Shown here in pieces: positions 10,701 to 18,984 of a DNA stretch of 64,000 nt. The notes beneath the pieces are model-generated. The model made no database searches. It was not told the origin of the DNA and saw nothing but the letters and a program-made list of their open reading frames with translations. Position 1 is the stretch's first letter. Each line of letters starts with the position of its first letter. The translations under genes were made by a program, and so were the position numbers. Source of the DNA: Planctomycetes bacterium TMED75 (GTDB taxonomy: Bacteria; Planctomycetota; Phycisphaerae; Phycisphaerales; SM1A02); NCBI GenBank assembly GCA_002171655.1, contig NHEC01000019.1:1-64000 (forward strand), given 5' to 3'.

Positions 10701-11155
10701 TGCTCGATGCGAATCGGCTCCTCGGAATCCGGGGTGTCTGGAACCACCGCACCCGCCTCGATCCAACGGCGAACATCCTCGCGTTCCTGGACGCTGAGTC
10801 TCCCTCCCGGAGGCATCTGAAACTCCGGATCAAGGTAGCTGATGGCCACATACAACGGACTTGCTTCGGGATCGCCGGGCACGACCACCAAGCCGCCATC
10901 TCCACCCTGTCGCAGAGCACCGGGTGAATCGAGCCGCAGCCCACCCTTCACGATGCCGGATTCAGCACTGTGACAGGCGACACAGTGTTCCAGGAGCAGT
11001 GGTCGGATTCGCTTCTCAAAGAAGGCGCCACCATCATCCGAGGTTCGCGCCCCCAGAGCCGGAGACGCCAGCCACGAGAACGCCACCACCGCCATCGAAA
11101 GCAGTGCTCGTCGTTTCAGTCTCTGGAGCGAGGGAAGCATTGGTGACCCATTCAA
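7736..11155 (-). CDS. PSCyt1 (planctomycete cytochrome c)/DUF1549/DUF1553 protein with an internal CBM-like segment
   Basis: '[36 protein letters not shown]' (CxxCH), '[24 protein letters not shown]', '[29 protein letters not shown]', C-terminal PSD1 '[21 protein letters not shown]'. Confidence 0.88.
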   Translation of the reverse strand: [1139 protein letters not shown]

Positions 11156-11230
11156 CAGCGAACCGGAACCACGAGTATAGGAAGCGGGGTCTGAAAAACG
11201 AACGGTGTAGATGGAGTTTGGGGGTGGTTA

Positions 11231-13138
11231 TCAACCCCTGCGCCGGACACGCCGCTGTTTCTTCATCTCTTCGCTGACCTCGACTCCGTGGTAGTTGAGG
11301 AATCGCTCCATCCCGTCGGGCCCGACGAAGAAGCGCATCACCCGTCGATCAAGGTGCAGCATGTCGGCAAACATCAGACCGTCCAGCACATCCCCGAAAT
11401 CACGGTCGACGTTGGCGGCGAGCAGCTTGGCATCGAGCTTCAGGTACTGCCGAAGAAGAATGGGCATCGATCGCTTGCCGGCTTCGATCGTCCGAACCAG
11501 CGCATCCAGGTCCTCCGGATCGGTGATCGCCTGCGCGACGCGACGCTCATCCCAGTGACTCGAGCGCGAGACCTTCATTGGATTTCGGGGCTTGACCAGC
11601 CCACTCAGAACGGGGATCGCTCGGTGTGTCTGCAGGAAGGAGATCAACAACTGACGGGACATCGAAGTGAATTCATTGCTGATGGAAACCGGGCCGAACA
11701 ACCGGTGGTGGTCCGGATGCAGTACCACGAATGCACCGATGGCGCGCCAGAGCAAAAGCAGTGCGGTCGGTTTTCGCTGGTATTCCTCTCGCACGTAGGA
11801 GCGACCAAGTTCGATGGCGGGTGAGATCCGCTCGATCAGAGTGGCGTCGTAGTCGAAGAGTGAATGGGTATAGAGTCCTTCGAGCCCATGACCGGGCACA
11901 ATTTCGTCGGTCATGCCGAGCCGGTATCCACCAGCGAGCTGCTTCTTCTTCTTGTCCCAGAGCAGCAACTGCCAGTACCAACCGTCGTAGCGGTCGAGAT
12001 CGAGAGAGCGCCCCGAGCCCTCGCCCACATCCCGAAAGGCGGATTCGCGAAGACGGCCGACCTCGAGCATCAGACGAGGGATGTCGCCCGCTCGTGCACA
12101 CCAGACTTCAAGATCCGATTGCGCGATGAGTCGGGCATCCGAGCCCAGGGCATCGAGTTCCTGCTGAAGCTCGTCGCCGTTGTGACTGGGCTTGGAGGCG
12201 ATCTGGGCCCATTCGGACTGCTGTTCGGTCGCGGCCTGTTCCGTGAGCGCGGGATCCTCATCGGACTGGGTGCGATCTGCGAGCAGGTAGGTTCGAGCCC
12301 GAAGGTATTGAGCCAGGTCGTCGGAGGAGTCGAAGCGGGAGATCCGGTCGGCAGTGACTGGTTCACCGAATCGAATCGGAAAGCGCATTCCCAGACTGAT
12401 CACCAGCTCATTGGGCAGCAACATGGTGCGCAGAATGGGATGGATCAGACCCATGCACTGGAAGAACGCACTGTTGCGGCCTTTTATGTAGGCGGGAACC
12501 ACGGTTGCCTTGGAAAGTCGGGCAAGTCCTCCGATGTGCTCGGTCCAAGGATCATCGGTCACGACGCGATTCCTGAGGTCCAGGTGAGAGACTGCTCCAG
12601 CGGGCAAGACGACCAGGGCGCCCCCGTTGCGAACAAAGCGAATCGCTTCCCGCATCGAGGATCGATTTTCGTCCGGGTTCTGACCGAGTACATCAACTTC
12701 AATGATCGAGTCGCTCTCACTGAGGAAGCGCATCTTTCCGAGGATCTTGTTGACCATCACCTTGACGTTGGGCCGACGGCGCTCGACCAAAGAGAGCAAC
12801 GCCACGGCATCGTGACCACCCAGAGGGTGGTTGGCCGTGATGATCACCGGGCCCTCTTCCGGAATCAGTTCAAGCTGCTTGGGATCGAATTGGACATCCA
12901 GCTTGAACTCATCGACGTAGGACTGTCCGGCTCGAACTTCTCCAGCCCGGACCCGGACCGTCATGTTGCGTTCGTGTTGCGCAATGTGCTTCAACCGCAG
13001 AATGCGGTAGAGGATCGGGCGAATCAGGCGAAACGGCAAGCCACGCAGGCCCGGTTTGGGCTTTGGAAGAAAATCAACAAGTGGCAGGGTGTCGTCAGGA
13101 ATCGAAAAGTCCTCCGGGCTGAGCTGGCACTTTACCAA
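11231..13138 (-). CDS. Bifunctional acyltransferase, PlsC-like N-terminus plus GNAT/OlsB-like C-terminus; OlsF-like ornithine-lipid synthase candidate
   Basis: N-terminal 'VIITANHPLGGHDAVALLSLV' (NHxxxxD-type). C-terminal 'ARAGDIPRLMLEVGRLRESAFRDVGEGSGRSLDLDRYDGWYWQLLLWDKKKKQLAGGYRLGM', OlsB/hemolysin-like acyltransferase. Confidence 0.72.
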   Translation of the reverse strand: MVKCQLSPEDFSIPDDTLPLVDFLPKPKPGLRGLPFRLIRPILYRILRLKHIAQHERNMTVRVRAGEVRAGQSYVDEFKLDVQFDPKQLELIPEEGPVIITANHPLGGHDAVALLSLVERRRPNVKVMVNKILGKMRFLSESDSIIEVDVLGQNPDENRSSMREAIRFVRNGGALVVLPAGAVSHLDLRNRVVTDDPWTEHIGGLARLSKATVVPAYIKGRNSAFFQCMGLIHPILRTMLLPNELVISLGMRFPIRFGEPVTADRISRFDSSDDLAQYLRARTYLLADRTQSDEDPALTEQAATEQQSEWAQIASKPSHNGDELQQELDALGSDARLIAQSDLEVWCARAGDIPRLMLEVGRLRESAFRDVGEGSGRSLDLDRYDGWYWQLLLWDKKKKQLAGGYRLGMTDEIVPGHGLEGLYTHSLFDYDATLIERISPAIELGRSYVREEYQRKPTALLLLWRAIGAFVVLHPDHHRLFGPVSISNEFTSMSRQLLISFLQTHRAIPVLSGLVKPRNPMKVSRSSHWDERRVAQAITDPEDLDALVRTIEAGKRSMPILLRQYLKLDAKLLAANVDRDFGDVLDGLMFADMLHLDRRVMRFFVGPDGMERFLNYHGVEVSEEMKKQRRVRRRG

Positions 13139-13197
13139 GACCGAGCGCCGAGGCGAAAACGGGGGCCCGCCAGAACTGGAATTTCCTGCTCATTCAT

Positions 13198-13638
13198 TCA
13201 CCGATCAAGCACTTTCGACAGGTCCACCCACTCCCGCGCACCCAGGCACAGCGGGATCTCCGGTACTGGCTCCTGAATGACGACGCGAATCAGATGTTCG
13301 AGCAGACGCCGGTTGGAGAGATGTTCGCAACCGCAGAGGAACACCCGGATGAGAGCCATCGCATTCAGAATCTCATGAAGCTGATGGTTGAGGGCATCTG
13401 CCTCGAGTTGGGCGACCTCTTCAAGGGTCGGGAACTCGAAGCCAAGGGCCTCGAGCTGCAAGCGGTTGGTGGTTTTCGGTGCATGCTCGAGATCGTGGAC
13501 GATGGTCCAGAAGAGGCGATCCCCTTCCTCTCCGCGTGACTCGGCTTGGGTCACAAGGCGGTCGATTCGAAGATCTCGCTGACGGATTTTGACCGACTCG
13601 ATCTGCTTCATCCGGCTGCACAACTGCTCGTGGTCCAC
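13198..13638 (-). CDS. Hypothetical protein, predicted soluble and helical
   Basis: 146-aa ORF on the minus strand between minus-strand neighbours; no family recognised. Confidence 0.5.
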   Translation of the reverse strand: MDHEQLCSRMKQIESVKIRQRDLRIDRLVTQAESRGEEGDRLFWTIVHDLEHAPKTTNRLQLEALGFEFPTLEEVAQLEADALNHQLHEILNAMALIRVFLCGCEHLSNRRLLEHLIRVVIQEPVPEIPLCLGAREWVDLSKVLDR

Positions 13639-13739
13639 GCAACACCTCCGTTGAAATCACAAAGCATGGCCGCCAGATGCTCGCGGGCGCTCAAGGGCGG
13701 CAGAAAAGCCGACTCCGATCGACCTGAATGTCACGCGGA

Positions 13740-16133
13740 TCACTGCACCAGTTCGTTGGCCGTGCGCACTCGGACCCGTGCATCACCCAACCACTGACCC
13801 GTGACCTCGATGGACTGTCGCTGCCCCGGAAGCAGAGTGAAGAGTCCAAAGGACTCGTTGACGACCGAGGGCAGTCCGTCGATCAGGATGCACGCATCGC
13901 TCAGGAGTGAACGGGCCGTGAGTTCGATGGCCGTGCGATGACGCCCCTCTCCCTTCACCTCCAGTTCAAACTCCGGTTCAGGCAAGGCGAGCGTACGATC
14001 CTTCTGAAAGAAGTGGTGCACGGCCCGGTCACCAAGATGCGCCACGATCAGTTCCGCGGAAGGATCCTCCGGAATCGCGATGGATGCCGGCAGGTCAATG
14101 TGCAGACGCCCCCTGCGAGGCGGTATCGAAAACTGCTCCTGGCGGGAAGCGAGTACTTTCCCACTGAACGTGACACGCTCCAGATGAACGGTGCCGGCGT
14201 GCTCCCGGTTGGATCCGTTGATCAGTACGAAGCAAAGCGATTCACCCAGTGGTTCCAGGTACATCCCCAGCGGATTGAAGGCCTCGCGTACCGCGTGAAA
14301 CGCAGGCTTGCGTCGGCGTTCGACGTCGACCAATGACCAAGAATGCCCGGTCCAGACATCGTTCAGCTGCCAGATCAAGGCACCTTCGCATCGAGGCTGG
14401 TTGGCCCGGTACCACGAACAGGCCGTGCGCATTGCCCGCGCCTGCAGCAACTGACACGCCCAGATCCAACCGGGCAGGTCGATTGCATCGGTGCGCAGTC
14501 CGAACCAGTCCTCGAGAAAGGGCTCGTACTGGACCTCGTCTCCGCCCCACGCCCGCTGGCGATCTGCGAGATCCGCTGGTTGCAGGGAGTCGATGGATTG
14601 ATCGAACGCCTGCTCGATGGTGGCGGCACACGGTGGAGCCTGGTGCCCGAATTCACTCGCAAAGCGAGGCACCTGGGTTCGAAGTTGCTCGAATTTCAGA
14701 TCCCAGACGTGACGATCACCGGTATCCGGATCATTGGGGTGTTGCTCAAGGGAGCCGGAGAAAGGCGATTCGACCCAGTAAGGACGGGTCGCATCAAGTT
14801 CACAACAGATCTCGGGCAGGAGCCGCGTCCAGTAGTCGATACCGACGGAGAGTTTGGGATCCATTCGTTCCCGCCAGCCCCAGGAATACCAGGCAAGCAG
14901 GTCCTCGTTTCCCCCGCACCAGAGCATGATCGAAGGATGGTGGGCCAAGCGAGCGACCTGGGCTCGGGCCTCCTGCTCCACGAGCATCTTGAACGACTCA
15001 TGTTCAGGATAGGTCGCGCAGGCAAACATGAAATCCTGCCAGACCATGAGCCCCAGTTCATCACAACGCTCGTAGAACCAATCCGGTTCGTAGAGCCCCC
15101 CACCCCACACCCGGATCATGTTCATGTTCGCTTCACACGCATCGGAAAGCAGAGGTGCCACATCCTCGATCGACTGACCGTGTGGAAACAGTCGTGCCGG
15201 AATCCAGTTCGCACCCCGACAGAAGACCGGCTCGCCGTTGATCTCGAGCACGAATCGTCCGTCGGAGTCATGAATCAGTCGAGAAGTACGCAGGCCGGTC
15301 CGGACCTCCGCGGTAGCCCCATTGGCCAGTCGGACCCGAACGGTGATCAGTTTCGGATCCCCGAGATCACGAGGCCACCAGAGCGGTGGATTGCGGATCT
15401 GCAACCGACCCTGGCTCGGGCCATCCACCGCCGTCAGTTCGCGCCCCGAATCATCGATCAACTGAATGGAGTGTTCGACTGAATCCCCATCGAGATCGAC
15501 ATCGATCGAGACCTCGGCCTCATTCGGATCGGCGCGGTGGCAATGCAGGCGTATTCCGGCGATTCGGGTGCCACTGAAACATTCGAGCCTGACATCACCC
15601 GCCAAGCCGCAGGTCGGACAGCAGGGTCCCCAGTCCCAGCCGAAGTTGCAGGCGCTCTTGCGCATCTGAGAGAAAGGGCCCCATGCGCCATCCGCATTCA
15701 CTGGACGAGTCCCGTGGATCGTTTCGAGCCGCTTGGCTTCATCAAGTGTGCCCCGAAGCCTGACCACCAGATGATTGGCACCGGGGCGAAGGGCCTGACG
15801 AACCTCGAGACGGTGCGGGGTGAACTGGGAGTTCAGCTGCGCCAGGACCTGTCCGTTGAGTTCCACGGTTCCGGTGGTGTCGACGGAATCAAGACAGAGT
15901 TCCAGGCGCTCACATTCGAAGAGCTCTGATTCGACTTCGAATTCCGTGCACCACACCCAGTCGGCATGACCCACGAAGGCCTGGGCGGATTCGCCACCGA
16001 TCGCATCGGGATCGGGAATCAATCCGGCGTTGAGCAGGGCATCGTGCACGCAACCGGGAACCTGTGCCGGAACCGGTGCATGCTCGATGGATTCGACCGT
16101 CCAGTTCGAACCGGCAAGAGAGATCGTTTTCAT
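13740..16133 (-). CDS. GH2-family beta-mannosidase-like glycoside hydrolase
   Basis: 'FVGHADWVWCTEFEV', 'MIRVWGGGLYEPDWFYERCDELGLMVWQDFMFACATYP', 'HPSIMLWCGGNED', 'FASEFGHQAPP'. Confidence 0.87.
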   Translation of the reverse strand: MKTISLAGSNWTVESIEHAPVPAQVPGCVHDALLNAGLIPDPDAIGGESAQAFVGHADWVWCTEFEVESELFECERLELCLDSVDTTGTVELNGQVLAQLNSQFTPHRLEVRQALRPGANHLVVRLRGTLDEAKRLETIHGTRPVNADGAWGPFSQMRKSACNFGWDWGPCCPTCGLAGDVRLECFSGTRIAGIRLHCHRADPNEAEVSIDVDLDGDSVEHSIQLIDDSGRELTAVDGPSQGRLQIRNPPLWWPRDLGDPKLITVRVRLANGATAEVRTGLRTSRLIHDSDGRFVLEINGEPVFCRGANWIPARLFPHGQSIEDVAPLLSDACEANMNMIRVWGGGLYEPDWFYERCDELGLMVWQDFMFACATYPEHESFKMLVEQEARAQVARLAHHPSIMLWCGGNEDLLAWYSWGWRERMDPKLSVGIDYWTRLLPEICCELDATRPYWVESPFSGSLEQHPNDPDTGDRHVWDLKFEQLRTQVPRFASEFGHQAPPCAATIEQAFDQSIDSLQPADLADRQRAWGGDEVQYEPFLEDWFGLRTDAIDLPGWIWACQLLQARAMRTACSWYRANQPRCEGALIWQLNDVWTGHSWSLVDVERRRKPAFHAVREAFNPLGMYLEPLGESLCFVLINGSNREHAGTVHLERVTFSGKVLASRQEQFSIPPRRGRLHIDLPASIAIPEDPSAELIVAHLGDRAVHHFFQKDRTLALPEPEFELEVKGEGRHRTAIELTARSLLSDACILIDGLPSVVNESFGLFTLLPGQRQSIEVTGQWLGDARVRVRTANELVQ

Positions 16134-18382
16134 TCGACCCGCCCATCGTCGGTCTCATCGGCGACGAACGCGGCCAGACGACGATACATCCGGCGCAGAT
16201 CTCTGAAGCCTCCGATGGTGAACCAGACCGTGACCACGCTCGCCACGGCAAACGCGAAGTAGGTCCACCAGTGCCAGTACCCTGCCCACCATGTTCGATC
16301 CAGTCCGTAGCGCACCGCATAGAAGGTGACTCCGATGAAGACGAGGGTGAAGAGAAAGGGCCAGAGCAAGGTGATCGTGGTGGCGATCCGGTCCCACCGA
16401 GTCATCTGGGAGTCGAAGCCGAGTCGCTCGATCCAGGTTCCACGCTGAACCGTGAGGACCTGTTCATCACTGATCGCATGCGCTCCACGGTGGAGCAGCT
16501 TGTCCATGTCGTGGGGGGCACCGCCCCGTGCCCAACCGATCAAAGAGACCGAGATGTAGAGCAGGACGGCAATCAGGATCGACCAGAACGTGAGGACCTG
16601 GCCGGTCATTTCGTTGCGAACGTAGGCCAGTGGGGCAAGCAGTGCCGAGGCATTCGAAGGAGGCTCGACCCTGATCCGGTACGGGGTCTGGTCGGGCAGG
16701 GTTCCAGTCGCGACGCCAGTCGAAGACAGGGAGTGGGACGCGAACACCGAACGGTCCGCTCCCCACGCCAGATCGATCGCCGCCTGTGCCGACGCTTCCC
16801 CGTCGGCAGCGACCACCAACTCGTGTTGCACGGCGAATGGAACCTCTTCAGCCTCCATCCACTCCGGTGGTTTGCCGGAAACGCTCAGGGGTGCTTGAAT
16901 CGTGTGATCCCCATGCTCGACCACCAGCACGGGTCCGGGGTGCACGGTGAGTGGATCAAGTTGCTTGAGAACGATACCACCACCGGAAAGAAGCATGCCC
17001 GCGACCATCGCGCTCCAGGCTGCCGCGGTAGTCCCCCGCTTCCAGTAGAGCCCGCCGATGATCGCACTTCCCGCACCTCCCACGAAGACCGCACCGGTCA
17101 ACGCCAGGAACATCGCGATGTACTGGTTGGGCTCGTAGAGCATGCTGAAGATGAAGGCGAAGATCGCGACCCCGAAGATCGAACACTTCAGAAGAATCAG
17201 ATGAGCCCGCTGGGAAAGCGGAGTCTTTCGGAAGGGCAGAACCACGTCCTGAATGAAGATCGAACCCCAGGAATGCAGGTAACTGTCATTGGTGGAGATG
17301 AAGGCACCGAGCATCGCCGCGGCGAAGAAGCCCAGAAGTCCGGCAGGAAGCAGCTGTGCGGCGGCAGCCGGAGCCCGGACCTCCGCCTGCAACGCCGCGG
17401 TGGGTTGTCCTGCGACGTAGGTCTCGATCAATTCAGCCTGGACGCCGTACTCGGGGTTGGTCATCACCACCCTGATTGCAACCGGAAGCACCAGAGTGAT
17501 CAGCATCAGGACTCGAAAGCGCCAGCCGTTGAAGATGTTGGCCATCTTCGCCTCGTGCGCGTTGAGCGCGGCCGCCCGGTACCCGCCCTCACCCTGCCAG
17601 CTCATCATTCCGTAGAAGAGGACGATCACTGTGATCACCCAGTACCAGATGTTGAAGTTCTCCTCACGACCGAGGTCGAGTGGATCCACCAGTGACTTGC
17701 CTTCCGGAGCCGCCAGCAGCGCGGTCTCGATCTGGCTCCAGGGGATCAGCCAGAGCAGGTAGCCGATGACGACGAGGAAGACGATGTTGGCGAAGGATCC
17801 CTGAAGGAAGTCGGTGACGATGACCGCGACCTGCCCTCCGAGAAAGACGAAGAGCAACGCGATCCCGAGCATGAAACCCATCAGGAGCGGGAAGGTGCTG
17901 ACTGCGGTGTCGCCGAACATGAGTGCATCGGGAAGTCCGCAGAGCGCGATGAAGAATCGAGCGGCGACTGCCGGAAAGATTCCGTAGTTGATGATGCCGC
18001 TGAGAAAGGCGACCACGCCCGCGAACACTCGAAAGCGTCGGCTGTAGCGCATCTCGAAGAACTGCGGAAGCGTCATCGCCCGAGTCTGTCGATAGCGGTA
18101 GATCACCCAGCCCGAAAGAGCGATGACGATCATCGCCGGACCTTCCATCAGACCCCACCAGATCGAGGTGTAGGCGACGTCGTAGTTCTGCTGCCAGTAC
18201 CAGACCAGGGAGATCACCCCGAGCTGGGCCATGCCGTAGGCGACGGCTATCAGGTACCGACCCGCACACCGATTGGCCGCCAGGAATCCGGAGACGGAGC
18301 CGGCGTAAGGGCGGGTGAACAGCGCCACCACGAACAAGGCGAGGGGGAATCCAAGGAGAATGATCCAGTCGATCAAGTGCAT
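16130..18382 (-). CDS. Sodium:solute symporter (SSS) family transporter with an extramembrane insertion
   Basis: Polytopic; 'GFLAANRCAGRYLIAVAYGMAQLGVISLVWYWQQNYDVAYTSIWWGLMEGP', 'GGQVAVIVTDFLQGSFANIVF', 'ALTGAVFVGGAGSAIIGGLYWKRGTTAAAWSAMVAG'. Overlaps the GH2 gene by 4 bp (ATGA). Confidence 0.83.
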   Translation of the reverse strand: MHLIDWIILLGFPLALFVVALFTRPYAGSVSGFLAANRCAGRYLIAVAYGMAQLGVISLVWYWQQNYDVAYTSIWWGLMEGPAMIVIALSGWVIYRYRQTRAMTLPQFFEMRYSRRFRVFAGVVAFLSGIINYGIFPAVAARFFIALCGLPDALMFGDTAVSTFPLLMGFMLGIALLFVFLGGQVAVIVTDFLQGSFANIVFLVVIGYLLWLIPWSQIETALLAAPEGKSLVDPLDLGREENFNIWYWVITVIVLFYGMMSWQGEGGYRAAALNAHEAKMANIFNGWRFRVLMLITLVLPVAIRVVMTNPEYGVQAELIETYVAGQPTAALQAEVRAPAAAAQLLPAGLLGFFAAAMLGAFISTNDSYLHSWGSIFIQDVVLPFRKTPLSQRAHLILLKCSIFGVAIFAFIFSMLYEPNQYIAMFLALTGAVFVGGAGSAIIGGLYWKRGTTAAAWSAMVAGMLLSGGGIVLKQLDPLTVHPGPVLVVEHGDHTIQAPLSVSGKPPEWMEAEEVPFAVQHELVVAADGEASAQAAIDLAWGADRSVFASHSLSSTGVATGTLPDQTPYRIRVEPPSNASALLAPLAYVRNEMTGQVLTFWSILIAVLLYISVSLIGWARGGAPHDMDKLLHRGAHAISDEQVLTVQRGTWIERLGFDSQMTRWDRIATTITLLWPFLFTLVFIGVTFYAVRYGLDRTWWAGYWHWWTYFAFAVASVVTVWFTIGGFRDLRRMYRRLAAFVADETDDGRVE

Positions 18383-18428
18383 ACAGGACGATCCATGGTA
18401 CTCATACGTCCAGATAACGGATTAAATT

Positions 18429-18456
18429 TTGCCTCAGTCGAATCCGCAGGTATGAT
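18429..18456 (+). promoter_or_regulatory. Candidate sigma70-type promoter for the 18.5-25.7 kb export locus
   Basis: TTGCCT (18429-18434), 16-bp spacer, TATGAT (18451-18456), upstream AT-rich ATTAAATTT; lies in the divergent intergenic region. Confidence 0.45.
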
Positions 18457-18506
18457 GAATGGAACTTCTTCAAGGCCACAACCAACACGGCCGACAGGCA
18501 ACCAAG

Positions 18507-18905
18507 ATGCATCTTCCCCACCAAATCATCACGATCCTGGTCATCTGCTGGATCCCGTTCTGTTGCTGTTCGATCAAGGCGATGGCCTCGATGGCAGGGG
18601 GCGGGGACATGATCCAGACAAGTTGTTGCAGTCAATTGGGTTGTGATGGTTCGAAGACGGATTCGCAAGAGGCTCCCGGAGACCACCGTCGCTGCGCAGG
18701 ATGCTGCGAACGATTTGCGCCGAACGACACTGTCCAAGAATCCCTGCCAGGCATTGATGAAATCGGTGTGGACCTCTTGGTCTGCCCGACACCCCCCCGC
18801 CCCGAACTGAAACCTGATTGGATGGGCTTCCTTCGAAACGAAGCCCGACCACCGGATCCACCGCTCGGCGCCCTGCTGGCCCTCTGCTGCCAGCTTCAGG
18901 TCTGA
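18507..18905 (+). CDS. Small secreted Cys-rich protein (putative metal-related)
   Basis: Start at MHLPHQIITILVICWIPFCCCSIKAMASM (hydrophobic leader), then 'TSCCSQLGCDG...HRRCAGCCERF'. Precedes efflux genes on the same strand. Confidence 0.55.
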   Translation: MHLPHQIITILVICWIPFCCCSIKAMASMAGGGDMIQTSCCSQLGCDGSKTDSQEAPGDHRRCAGCCERFAPNDTVQESLPGIDEIGVDLLVCPTPPRPELKPDWMGFLRNEARPPDPPLGALLALCCQLQV

Positions 18906-18984
18906 ACGCACTCACCGAACACTCCGTACGCTGTACGTCAACACAGCGAGGACTGTCTGGTGGGCGTATTTGAAAGACCAATTT

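Noticed and set aside
11864-13276. 470-aa plus-strand ORF antisense to the OlsF-like gene
   Set aside because: No motif; sense frame has two recognisable acyltransferase domains.
16064-17695. 543-aa plus-strand ORF antisense to the symporter
   Set aside because: Highly charged, His/Asp/Arg-rich shadow translation of a membrane protein gene.
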